Below are positions 1 to 6,423 of a DNA stretch of 7,105 nucleotides, one piece after another. The stretch is from Bacteroidales bacterium (GTDB lineage: Bacteria; Bacteroidota; Bacteroidia; Bacteroidales; JAADGE01), in the NCBI GenBank assembly GCA_024762915.1, contig JANTGL010000138.1, forward strand, positions 1-7,105. The letters run 5' to 3'. Both the position numbers and the translations under genes were made by a program. The notes beneath the pieces are model-generated. The model ran no database searches. It saw nothing but the letters and a program-made list of their open reading frames with translations, and was not told the DNA's origin. The stretch's first letter is position 1, and each line of letters starts with the position of its first letter.

Positions 1-212
1 TCACCGTTATACTCAAATCCGTGAAAAGGACACTGAATATGCCCGTCAACAATTTTTCCTCCCGAAAGTCTTGCTTTTCTGTGGGCACAGAAATCTTCAA
101 CAGCATTTACTTTGCCGCCTTCATCTCGCCACAAAACTAGGTCTTTATTTACTCTTTTTATTCCCAGCGGCTTTTTGCTCAATTCTTTTGATGATAATAT
201 TGCAAACCACAT
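1..212 (-). CDS. Rieske [2Fe-2S] oxygenase, N-terminal part (truncated by window edge)
   Basis: The first 70 codons are visible; the rest lies beyond position 1. The protein carries a complete Rieske iron-sulfur site, C-x-H (C42, H44) followed 16 residues later by C-x2-H (C61, H64), within the contexts CAHRKARLS and CPFHGFEYNG. The MWFAIL opening with the cluster beginning near residue 40 matches the N-terminal domain of Rieske non-heme-iron ring-hydroxylating oxygenase alpha subunits (COG4638 type), rather than small Rieske ferredoxins, which have no such lead-in. Such enzymes pass electrons from the cluster to a mononuclear iron in the C-terminal domain, which is not visible, so the substrate cannot be called. 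The ATG at 212 is the only plausible start: the frame is closed by a TGA at 236-234. It begins 10 bases after the TonB-receptor stop, so it is probably the third gene of that operon. The usual CPHRGA is CAHRKA here. A short Rieske ferredoxin remains possible but less likely. Confidence 0.85.
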   Translation of the reverse strand, partial: MWFAILSSKELSKKPLGIKRVNKDLVLWRDEGGKVNAVEDFCAHRKARLSGGKIVDGHIQCPFHGFEYNG

Positions 213-222
213 ATTTTTATTT

Positions 223-2589
223 TTAAAATTTAATCATGATACCGATACTCGGTAAAATGGTTCCCGACCGGTTCGGAATTGATTTTAAAATAAATTCCGT
301 TCCGTTGTTGATTGTTTTATAAGTTCCGTCGGTATTTTTTTCTCTGACGATATAGTCTTGTCCCGTATTTTTAAAATTATAGGCATTCTGTATATCAAGA
401 TAAAGCATCAAAGCCCATTTATCAAAAAAGAAATTTTTATCAATTCTCAAATCTAACTGATGGAACGGTTTAAACCTCAGACTGTTTAATTTAGAATAAT
501 CGGGATAGGCCTGTCCGGTTGCATTCCATGCCTGAACATTTGCTGATGTTTCGAGATCATATGGTGTATAAGGTAATCCGCCGACAAAACGCCATTTAAA
601 TCCGATACGCCAGTTTTTCGGGAGTTCTTTGGTTCCGGTGACCGTTAAGAGATGCTTACTGTCCCATGAAGAAGGAATATAATCTCCGTTAATATCCGTA
701 AATAAACTTCTTACAAAAGTATAGGAAGCTAACAATTTAAACGTATTCAAATTCCAACGATTTAATATTTCAAAACCGACAGCTTTCCCTTTTCCCGTAA
801 ACTCAACGGGGGATGCTCCCGCAACGGCATACCCTGCGCCTTGATTTGCCAAGCTGCTGCCGGTAATTAAATCAACCGGGTATTGAAAATAATCTTTGTA
901 AAAACCTTCAAGAGAAAGTAATATTTTTTTTGTGAATTTTTGTTCAACACCTAAATTATATTGATTTAAACCGATATATTTTGCCGAACCCGCATTTACC
1001 TGCTGTCCGGTAATATCACTAAAACCGAGTGTTGTGTATGCAGCTTGCTGAAAATATCTTCCCGCAGCGGCATTCAGAGCCGTTGTTTGAGTTAAAGTGT
1101 ATGAAGCAGATACTCTCGGCGAACTTTGATTAAAAGCGTTTGATGTATAATCATTATAATTATTTCCGTCAATACGAATTCCCATAGAAACGAGAAGTCT
1201 GTTTTTCAGAAATCGTTCGGATGCCTGAGCGGACAGACCGTATTTTAATATATTTAAATCGGTATTATACTTAAAGTTGATCAAAGTATCTTCCGTAAAT
1301 ACCTGTTGAGAGGTTTGATTTGTATAATCGGCATATTCCAAATTACTGCTGAAACGGTATTTAATATTTGATTTTCTGAATGTTAATTCATAACGAAATT
1401 TATTTTCGGCTTCGGTTGACAGGTAATCTAAACTTTTAGCTTTTGTTTCATCGTTATCAATATATTTATACAATTGGTTGTTCAGCATATTTCTGCTCAG
1501 AACAAAAGTTTGTGAACCGTTTTTCATAAAATGTTTATAAACGCCTCCGATTGTATAACTCCATTGATTGTTAACGGGAATTTGAGTAAGAATATATTCT
1601 TGTGATTCATCCGGATTTTTAATTCCCGTATTTATGGAATTGTTATCCAAAGAACCCAAGCTGATGAGCGTGAATGTGTTTTTTTTATTTATATTCGTTT
1701 TTACTTTTAGTTGATAATCATTATAAGTGGGTAAAAACGGCAATTTTAATGCTGAAAATAAAAACTGTAAATACGATCTTCTGACCGAAAAAATGTAAGA
1801 CGTTTTCTTGCCCGTAGGACCGTCTAAAGTTATTGCAGTTTCACTGGCTCCCAGCGTGAATTGATAATTGGTTTTATCTTTGCTCCCGTCTTTTAGTTTA
1901 AAATCCAATACTCCGCTTAAAGCATTGTATTTATCAGCAGGAAAAGAGGATGAATAAAAATTTACTTTTCTTATAAAATCCGCATTGAGAATGCCCACCG
2001 GACCGCCTGATGCACCCTGAGTTGAAAAATGGTTCAAAACCGGAATTTCAATACCGTCTAAGAAAAACCGATTTTCGCTCGGCCCTCCGCCTCTGATAAT
2101 TACATCGTTCCGAAATGCAGGAGTAGAACCGACACCCGGAAATGATTGAATGACTCTTGAAATATCCCTGTTACTTCCCGGGTTACTTTCAATCTCTTTA
2201 ATTCCTATAGATTGCATTGAAACTATGGACTCTTCATTTTTTTCAAAAGGATCTTCCCGAATGATTACTTCTTCGAGTATTTGTTGATTCTCTTCAAGTT
2301 CAATTTCTACATAAGGCACATTATTACTGACTAAGATGTCTTCGGTCACTTTATTCTTATAGCCGATATAAGATACCTTCAACTTAATGTATCCCGGCTT
2401 AATTCCCGTGATAATAAAATTACCTTCCAAATCTGATGTTGAAACGATATTGGTACCCGTAATAATTACGGTTGCGAAAGGAACCGGCTCATTGCTTATT
2501 TTATTAATTACTTTGCCTTTTACACTTCCGGTTTGCGAAAATGCAGTCAGGATAAACAGGTTAAATATTATTATTAAAAAAGTTTTCAT
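223..2589 (-). CDS. TonB-dependent outer-membrane receptor with carboxypeptidase-regulatory-like domain
   Basis: A 788-residue outer-membrane receptor that would import a ligand using TonB-ExbBD energy. Residues 1-19 are a signal peptide (hydrophobic run ending AFSQ). Residues about 22-108 form the CarboxypepD_reg-like beta-sandwich domain (VKGKVINK, PVPFATV, GNFIITGI, VSYIGYK) common in Bacteroidota receptors. Residues about 120-235 are the plug, including IQSFPGVGS and IRGGGPSENRFFLDG. The remainder is a 22-strand-type barrel rich in alternating aromatic residues, ending in IMIKF with a C-terminal Phe as expected for Bam-dependent insertion. Its size and the absence of a SusD-like neighbour argue against a SusC glycan importer. 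The ligand cannot be read from sequence. The ATG shares its A with the stop of the upstream lipoprotein gene (TAATG), so translation is probably coupled. The Rieske gene follows after 10 bases. The frame is intact and full length. Confidence 0.93.
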   Translation of the reverse strand: MKTFLIIIFNLFILTAFSQTGSVKGKVINKISNEPVPFATVIITGTNIVSTSDLEGNFIITGIKPGYIKLKVSYIGYKNKVTEDILVSNNVPYVEIELEENQQILEEVIIREDPFEKNEESIVSMQSIGIKEIESNPGSNRDISRVIQSFPGVGSTPAFRNDVIIRGGGPSENRFFLDGIEIPVLNHFSTQGASGGPVGILNADFIRKVNFYSSSFPADKYNALSGVLDFKLKDGSKDKTNYQFTLGASETAITLDGPTGKKTSYIFSVRRSYLQFLFSALKLPFLPTYNDYQLKVKTNINKKNTFTLISLGSLDNNSINTGIKNPDESQEYILTQIPVNNQWSYTIGGVYKHFMKNGSQTFVLSRNMLNNQLYKYIDNDETKAKSLDYLSTEAENKFRYELTFRKSNIKYRFSSNLEYADYTNQTSQQVFTEDTLINFKYNTDLNILKYGLSAQASERFLKNRLLVSMGIRIDGNNYNDYTSNAFNQSSPRVSASYTLTQTTALNAAAGRYFQQAAYTTLGFSDITGQQVNAGSAKYIGLNQYNLGVEQKFTKKILLSLEGFYKDYFQYPVDLITGSSLANQGAGYAVAGASPVEFTGKGKAVGFEILNRWNLNTFKLLASYTFVRSLFTDINGDYIPSSWDSKHLLTVTGTKELPKNWRIGFKWRFVGGLPYTPYDLETSANVQAWNATGQAYPDYSKLNSLRFKPFHQLDLRIDKNFFFDKWALMLYLDIQNAYNFKNTGQDYIVREKNTDGTYKTINNGTEFILKSIPNRSGTILPSIGIMIKF

Positions 2590-3317
2590 TAATTTTTATT
2601 TTTTATGGTTACTTTGATATAAGAAAATATATCCGAAGCAGTGGATATGCTTTTCAGATTTGTATACAGCCTGCCGTCTTCACCTGTCGGACTTCCGTGT
2701 CCTATCGGGTTTAAATAAAATACCGTATCTGTCGAATTAATTGTAGCAGCGTAAATTAAAGAAGGTTGAGCAGAATGTTTATAGGCATTACTTGAGGGGA
2801 ATTTATTATTTGTCCAGTAATCATTCCAATCCCATGATTGATTAACTTCTAATAAAATTCTGTATTTCGATTTGCGATTTATGGTATCAGAAAAAACAAA
2901 TCGTGCTTTTGGTGTCGCACCTGTATAAGCATCCACAAAGGGATTCTCCGGTGTGGGTACTAAACTTTTATCGTTAATTAAACCTTTTTTATGAGTCCAA
3001 TAAGGCATGGCAGCCGGTTGTATCGATTCACCGCTGACATTAAGCCACATAGAATCCCCGACCATTTTGTGACCGAAAATGCCGCTTGCATATGATTTTG
3101 TAATAAACAGGGTTTTAATATAATTTTCATCCGTGTCCTCTGTCCAAATAACAAAAGAAGGGTGATTATACGATGACCCCGGTTGTAATTCTATTTGAAA
3201 ATTGTTTGAATCATTCAATTTAATTACCATCGGATTCATTATTTTTTTGTCTGTAGCACAGGAGCTTATTATCCCCGCAAAAAGAAATATTAAAAAAATT
3301 TTAGATAAATTGTTCAT
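2589..3317 (-). CDS. Predicted lipoprotein of unknown function, possibly DUF2271-like
   Basis: A 242-residue protein with a lipoprotein signal peptide: positive N terminus (K6), hydrophobic segment 7-17, and lipobox I-S-S-C with the acylated Cys at residue 20. The +2 residue is Ala, so outer-membrane sorting is expected. The mature part is predicted beta-rich, with recognisable stretches FVIWTEDTDENYIKTLFITK (55-74), AMPYWTHKKG (103-112), VDAYTGATPKARF (128-140) and YRILLEVNQSWDWNDYW (152-168). From memory, this order of an 'IW-ED-..Y..TL', 'P-W-HK' and 'DA-TGATPK' motif resembles DUF2271-type periplasmic proteins, but no profile search was possible. It is the first gene of the leftward operon and its stop overlaps the receptor start by one base. 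It is therefore a likely surface or periplasmic partner of that receptor, though it is not a SusD homologue (too short, no TPR-rich helices). Function is inferred from context only. Confidence 0.82.
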   Translation of the reverse strand: MNNLSKIFLIFLFAGIISSCATDKKIMNPMVIKLNDSNNFQIELQPGSSYNHPSFVIWTEDTDENYIKTLFITKSYASGIFGHKMVGDSMWLNVSGESIQPAAMPYWTHKKGLINDKSLVPTPENPFVDAYTGATPKARFVFSDTINRKSKYRILLEVNQSWDWNDYWTNNKFPSSNAYKHSAQPSLIYAATINSTDTVFYLNPIGHGSPTGEDGRLYTNLKSISTASDIFSYIKVTIKNKN

Positions 3318-3343
3318 TTTATTACATTTTTGTATTATGTTTG
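3310..3343 (+). promoter_or_regulatory. Candidate promoter for the MarR-epimerase pair
   Basis: TATGTTTG at 3336-3343 matches the Bacteroidota -7 consensus TAnnTTTG, with a TTG at 3310-3312 and a 23-base spacer, at the long end of the accepted range. An alternative with better spacing is TTG at 3330-3332, a 19-base spacer and TAACTTTT at 3352-3359, whose last base departs from consensus. Either gives a leader of roughly 30-50 bases before the ATG at 3398. Which one is used cannot be decided from sequence. Confidence 0.45.
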
Positions 3344-3367
3344 CAAATATATAACTTTTTTGTAATA
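3320..3367. repeat. Nested inverted repeat in the divergent promoter region (candidate MarR operator)
   Basis: Two sets of inverted arms share one exact centre, between 3343 and 3344. The outer arms are TATTACA at 3320-3326 and TGTAATA at 3361-3367. The inner core is TATGTTTGCAAATATA at 3336-3351, palindromic at 7 of 8 positions per arm, with an extra GT/AC pair at 3332-3333 and 3354-3355. A 12-base direct repeat (TTTTTGTATTAT at 3327, TTTTTGTAATAT at 3357; 11 of 12 identical) is spaced 30 bases apart, about three helical turns. The core contains both divergent -7 elements, so a dimer bound here would block both promoters. MarR proteins typically bind pseudo-palindromes of 16-20 bp and often regulate themselves, and a MarR gene starts 31 bases away. 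Binding itself is inference. Confidence 0.5.
3344..3351 (-). promoter_or_regulatory. -7 element for the lipoprotein-receptor-Rieske operon
   Basis: Read on the minus strand this is TATATTTG, an exact match to the Bacteroidota -7 consensus TAnnTTTG, 26 bases upstream of the lipoprotein ATG. Transcription would start about 7 bases downstream, near 3337, leaving a leader of roughly 20 bases. No convincing TTG is found at the expected -33 position (the closest is TGTT near 3374-3371), so it may be a weak or activated promoter. Confidence 0.5.
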
Positions 3368-3397
3368 TAAAACACTTTATTATTAAAATATTTAAAA

Positions 3398-4075
3398 ATG
3401 TCAGAACAAATTAACTTAATCCGAACACTTTTAGAATATGTTGAAGCTTATACAAAAACAGGGAAAAAGACCGATATACAGGCCTTTACGCATTTTTTAA
3501 ATAAAACTGTTTTGCAAGAAAACCATATTCCCGGACGAAACCTGAATAAAGAGGATTACCAAAGAGAAAATTTTAAAAATTATAAACAATACGCAGAAAT
3601 TGAGTTTTCAACCCTTCTCACAAATCTTTATCGGTTTGCCAAACATTATATCAAAAAAGCTTTTCAAAATACCGACATCAGAACCATTGATGAATTTGGT
3701 TTTTTAGCCACTCTCCTTAAACAAGAACACATCCGAAAAAAAGATTTAATCAACCGGCATATTCTGGAAACTTCAAGCGGCAGTGAAATATTGAAACGGC
3801 TCTATTCCAAGGGACTTATCAGCCAAACTACTCACGAAGAAGACAAAAGAGCCAAATGGGTTTCGCTCACTGAAAAAGGAAGATTGACAATTATGAATTC
3901 TTTTGACGAGATGCATAAAGTTTCAGAAATTATCATCGGGAATTTAACGGATGATGAAATAGAACAAAGTTTAAAGGTATTTAATAAACTCAGCCAATTC
4001 CACCATCATATTCACGAGGAAGACAAAAATTCGGATTTAACACAAATTCATCAAAAACATATTTCAGGAAAATGA
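3398..4075 (+). CDS. MarR-family winged-helix transcriptional regulator
   Basis: A 225-residue DNA-binding regulator. Residues about 65-90 form the first helix of the dimer interface. Residues about 96-165 are the winged helix-turn-helix: FGFLATLLKQEHIRKKDLIN, then the recognition-helix region TSSGSEILKRLYSKGLI, and the wing EEDKRAKWVSLTEKGR (147-162), which carries the MarR hallmark D-x-R-x-x-x-x-L-T. Residues 165-200 are the C-terminal dimerisation helices. Two features depart from typical MarR proteins of about 140-150 residues: an N-terminal extension of roughly 65 residues with predicted helices, and a C-terminal tail with six histidines between 202 and 221, including HHHIH. The ATG at 3398 follows an A-rich stretch with no Shine-Dalgarno sequence. 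It overlaps the epimerase gene by 4 bases (ATGA) and is divergent from the lipoprotein operon, its most likely target along with its own promoter. The inducing ligand is unknown. Confidence 0.88.
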   Translation: MSEQINLIRTLLEYVEAYTKTGKKTDIQAFTHFLNKTVLQENHIPGRNLNKEDYQRENFKNYKQYAEIEFSTLLTNLYRFAKHYIKKAFQNTDIRTIDEFGFLATLLKQEHIRKKDLINRHILETSSGSEILKRLYSKGLISQTTHEEDKRAKWVSLTEKGRLTIMNSFDEMHKVSEIIIGNLTDDEIEQSLKVFNKLSQFHHHIHEEDKNSDLTQIHQKHISGK

Positions 4076-4971
4076 GTCTTAATATTTTAATAACCGGCGG
4101 AAGTGGTTTTGTCGGGTCAAAACTATGTAATGAACTGTCTGAAAAGGGTTATCATGTAGCCGTTTTAACAAGAAAAGAGAAATCTGTTCCGTTTAAACAA
4201 TTTATTTGGAACCTTAAAAACGATCAAATTGATCCTAAAGCTGTCGAATTTGCTGATGTCATAATCCATTTAGCAGGAGAAAACATTTCATCAGGGAGAT
4301 GGACAAAAAAACAAAAAAGAAAAATTTCTGAAAGTCGATTGCAATCGACAGAATTGCTGTATCGTGCCGTAAAAAAGGCATCAAAAAAACCGCAATTAAT
4401 AATTTCTGCATCAGCTGTCGGTTATTACGGGAATATCACAAGCCAAGAAATATTTACGGAAGAATCGCCGCAAGGCAAAGATTTTTTGGCGAATACGACT
4501 GCCGAATGGGAAAATTCAATGAGCTTATTTAAAGCGTTTAATATCAGAACGATTATATTCAGAATGGGCGTCGTGATGAGTCCCGCCGGCGGTGCTTTAA
4601 AAAAAATGCTTCTGCCGACAAAATTCGGACTGACAAACCCGATTGGTTCCGGCAATCAGTATGTGCCTTGGATTTCTTTAAATGATTTAATACGGCTTTT
4701 TATATTTTCTGTTGAAACTGACAAACTCAACGGAGTTTATAATTCCGTAAGTCCGATACAATTAACAAATCGGGATTTAATGAAAGAAATAGCATATATT
4801 AAGAATATGCCCTTCATTCCTATAAGTGTGCCTTCAATTTTACCGAAATTACTTTACGGGAAAATGTCAAGTATCATTCTTCAAGGGAGCCGAGTTTCTT
4901 CAAACAAATTAAGAAGTTCCGGATTTCAATTTACGGATACTTTTTCAGATGTATTCAAAAAGAATGAATAA
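4072..4971 (+). CDS. TIGR01777-type NAD(P)-binding epimerase/reductase (YfcH / SDR39U1-like)
   Basis: A 299-residue atypical short-chain dehydrogenase. Residues 3-16 are the first beta strand and dinucleotide loop (ILITGGSGFVGS, a G-x-x-G-x-x-G Rossmann motif). LAGENISSGRW (67-77), SASAVGYYG (112-120), the TAEWE segment (143-147), RMGVVMSPAGGALKKML (164-180) and VPWISLNDLIRLF (198-210) are hallmarks of the TIGR01777/YfcH branch. The C terminus, with QGSRVSSNKLRSSGFQF at 271-287, matches the DUF1731 tail that closes these proteins. Length is normal for the family (about 295-300). The classical Y-x-x-x-K catalytic pair is not obvious, as usual in this group, and the substrate is unknown across the family. 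The start is fixed by the ATGA overlap with the MarR stop, with AGGA just upstream; the two genes are almost certainly cotranscribed. Its product could act on the compound handled by the divergent operon, which is inference. Confidence 0.92.
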   Translation: MSLNILITGGSGFVGSKLCNELSEKGYHVAVLTRKEKSVPFKQFIWNLKNDQIDPKAVEFADVIIHLAGENISSGRWTKKQKRKISESRLQSTELLYRAVKKASKKPQLIISASAVGYYGNITSQEIFTEESPQGKDFLANTTAEWENSMSLFKAFNIRTIIFRMGVVMSPAGGALKKMLLPTKFGLTNPIGSGNQYVPWISLNDLIRLFIFSVETDKLNGVYNSVSPIQLTNRDLMKEIAYIKNMPFIPISVPSILPKLLYGKMSSIILQGSRVSSNKLRSSGFQFTDTFSDVFKKNE

Positions 4972-5068
4972 CAATATGACCTTATTTTTGACAATCTGCT
5001 TGTTTTTTAGAAATAAAAAATAACTATAATTTATTTCCGAATACAAAAAAATCAAAAAAAATTTAAAA

Positions 5069-5100
5069 TTTCAGGTCCTCCTGAAACTGTTTATAAACAG
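5069..5100. repeat. Two abutting palindromes between the epimerase gene and pdhA
   Basis: TTTCAGG-TCCT-CCTGAAA (5069-5086) is a perfect 7-bp stem with a 4-base loop. It is followed without a gap by CTGTTTATAAACAG (5087-5100), a perfect 14-base palindrome. No T-run follows on the plus strand. On the minus strand the hairpin is followed by a long T-rich stretch (complement of 5045-5068), the layout of an intrinsic terminator for leftward transcription, although no minus-strand gene lies to its right here. It may end epimerase transcripts imperfectly, insulate the loci or bind a protein upstream of the pdhA promoter. Confidence 0.6.
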
Positions 5101-5105
5101 CTTAG

Positions 5106-5123
5106 GTCTGTCTGTGTGTGTGT
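5106..5123. repeat. Short GTCT/TG simple-sequence tract
   Basis: GTCT twice, followed by a TG dinucleotide run of five units (5113-5122). It lies 51 bases upstream of the -33 element of pdhA, outside any gene. It is too short to assume slippage-driven variation. Confidence 0.6.
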
Positions 5124-5173
5124 TAAAAATTAAGACAAAAACATCCTTTATTTTTAGCCGTAAGTGATTTATT

Positions 5174-5205
5174 TTTGGTTTATGTTTAAATTTTCAGTAC
5201 TTTTG
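5174..5205 (+). promoter_or_regulatory. pdhA promoter, Bacteroidota type
   Basis: TTTG at 5174-5177 (-33) and TACTTTTG at 5198-5205 (-7, exact match to TAnnTTTG) are separated by 20 bases, the expected geometry. Transcription would begin near 5211-5213, giving a leader of about 24 bases to the ATG at 5236. Because transcription would start after the in-frame GTG at 5164, the promoter rules out the 24-residue longer reading of pdhA. Confidence 0.7.
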
Positions 5206-5235
5206 TTTTTAATTAGTCTAAATAAAAATAATAAA

Positions 5236-6318
5236 ATGTTTTCAGAATATAAACCGACAAATAAAAAATTATTTCAAATTACGGATAATGACGGATCTGT
5301 TATTAATAAAAAATACATGCCCGATTTGTCTGATAAAGAAATACTTAAAGCATACAAAGACATGTTGTTTGCACGTACCGCCGATTTGCAGATAGTCTCT
5401 TTTCAAAGACAAGGACGAATTTATACCTATCCTCCGAATTACGGTCAAGAAGCAATCAGTGCTGCCATGGGCAGCATCATGACCGAAGACGATTGGTTGG
5501 TTCCGGCGTTTCGTGAAATGGGTGCTTGGCTGGCTAAAGGTGTCACACTAAAAGAAATCTTTTTATATTTCATGGGACATGAAGACGGTTCTCGATTTGA
5601 AAATGCCAAAAACATGCTTCCGATTTCAGTCCCCATTGCCTCTCAACTAACACATGCTGCAGGAATTGGATATGAATTAAAGTACAACAAGAAAAAAAAT
5701 GTCGTTTTTGCGGTTGTCGGAGACGGCGGAACTTCGGAAGGTGATTTTCACGAAGGCTTAAATTTTGCCGGCGTTTGGAATGTACCGGTCGTGTTCGTTG
5801 TACAAAATAACCAATACGGAATTTCAACACCGTTTAAAGTTCAAACCGCATCAGACGGAATTGCAATAAAATCTCTCGCCTACGGAATTAAAGGTATTCA
5901 AGTGGACGGCAATGATTATTTTGCCATGTATCAAGCACTTAAAAATGCAAAGGCTCATGCTTTAAAAGGGAACGGACCGGTTTTAATCGAAGCCGTAACT
6001 TATCGTAAAGGGGCACATACAACTTCCGACGATCCTTCAAAATACAGAACAAAAGAAGAAGAAGCATCCTGGGATCTAAAAGATCCTTTAAAACGAATGA
6101 AAGCATTCTTATTGAATAAAAAATTATTTACCGAAAAGGAAGAACAAAAGCTGATAAAAGAATACAAATCCGAAATAGACAGACAGTTTGAAGCGGTTGA
6201 AAAAGAGATGAACTATCCTTTGGACGATATTTTTAAATATATGTATGACGAAATGCCCGCAGATTTATTACAGCAAAAAAAAGAATACGAACGCTATTTG
6301 CATCGTCAGGCAAATTAA
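5236..6318 (+). CDS. pdhA: Pyruvate dehydrogenase E1 component, alpha subunit
   Basis: This 360-residue protein pairs with the E1 beta subunit to form the thiamine-diphosphate-dependent pyruvate decarboxylase of the cytoplasmic pyruvate dehydrogenase complex, passing acetyl groups to the lipoyl arm of E2. The N-terminal pattern 'FQI..G.V....MPDL' (MPDL at 28-31) and the Y-P-P-N-Y-G-Q-E-A segment match Gram-positive/Thermus-type PdhA. The diphosphate motif begins GDGGTSEGD (GDG 162-164) and ends VVQNN (N191-N192). The conserved loop has RKGAH (H261) and SDDPSKYRT. The length matches this family. The frame is open back to a GTG at 5164, but the ATG at 5236 is preferred because a good promoter lies between the two and the extra residues (a hydrophobic MIYFWF.. 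stretch) are unlike PdhA. pdhB follows after a 317-base gap. A branched-chain 2-oxoacid dehydrogenase (BkdA) is the main alternative; the N terminus and 'QVDGNDYFA..ALKNA' region favour PdhA. Confidence 0.85.
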   Translation: MFSEYKPTNKKLFQITDNDGSVINKKYMPDLSDKEILKAYKDMLFARTADLQIVSFQRQGRIYTYPPNYGQEAISAAMGSIMTEDDWLVPAFREMGAWLAKGVTLKEIFLYFMGHEDGSRFENAKNMLPISVPIASQLTHAAGIGYELKYNKKKNVVFAVVGDGGTSEGDFHEGLNFAGVWNVPVVFVVQNNQYGISTPFKVQTASDGIAIKSLAYGIKGIQVDGNDYFAMYQALKNAKAHALKGNGPVLIEAVTYRKGAHTTSDDPSKYRTKEEEASWDLKDPLKRMKAFLLNKKLFTEKEEQKLIKEYKSEIDRQFEAVEKEMNYPLDDIFKYMYDEMPADLLQQKKEYERYLHRQAN

Positions 6319-6345
6319 TTGAAAACATTTTAGTTTCATGATTAA

Positions 6346-6360
6346 AACCCTGAAGGGGTT
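6346..6360. repeat. Stem-loop 1 of the pdhA-pdhB intergenic repeat
   Basis: AACCC-TGAAG-GGGTT, a 5-bp perfect stem that can gain a sixth T-G wobble pair, starting 27 bases after the pdhA stop. It is not followed by a T-run, so it is not a standard intrinsic terminator. CCCTGAAGGGGTT-type sequences are, from memory, a frequent opening of interspersed intergenic repeats in environmental Bacteroidota. Confidence 0.55.
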
Positions 6361-6371
6361 AAATATAAATA

Positions 6372-6402
6372 GCCCCGTATGGAGCAAAGCGGAATGCGGG
6401 GT
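6372..6402. repeat. Stem-loop 2 of the pdhA-pdhB intergenic repeat
   Basis: CCCCGTAT (6373-6380) pairs with ATGCGGGG (6394-6401), with one G-T wobble and a further outer G-T pair, around a 13-base loop GGAGCAAAGCGGA. The GC-rich stem stands out from the AT-rich surroundings. Confidence 0.6.
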
Positions 6403-6423
6403 AATAAGATAATGTTGAATCAG

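Noticed and set aside
2387..2617. 76-codon plus-strand ORF opposite the receptor N terminus
   Set aside because: It is the antisense shadow of the conserved regulatory-like domain of the receptor and has no independent support.
4425..4655. Minus-strand ORF opposite the epimerase gene
   Set aside because: It is the antisense shadow of a clearly conserved coding region.
4991..5008. Possible intrinsic terminator after the epimerase gene (ACAA-TCTGC-TTGT plus a T-run)
   Set aside because: The stem is only 4 AT-rich base pairs, too weak to support as a terminator despite the T-run.
5106..5123. TG tract as a phase-variable switch for pdhA
   Set aside because: Only five TG units, lying more than 50 bases upstream of the -33 element and outside any reading frame, so slippage would be unlikely to alter expression.
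5445..5830. Two minus-strand ORFs opposite pdhA
   Set aside because: They lie opposite the conserved thiamine-diphosphate domain; no promoter, start context or family resemblance.
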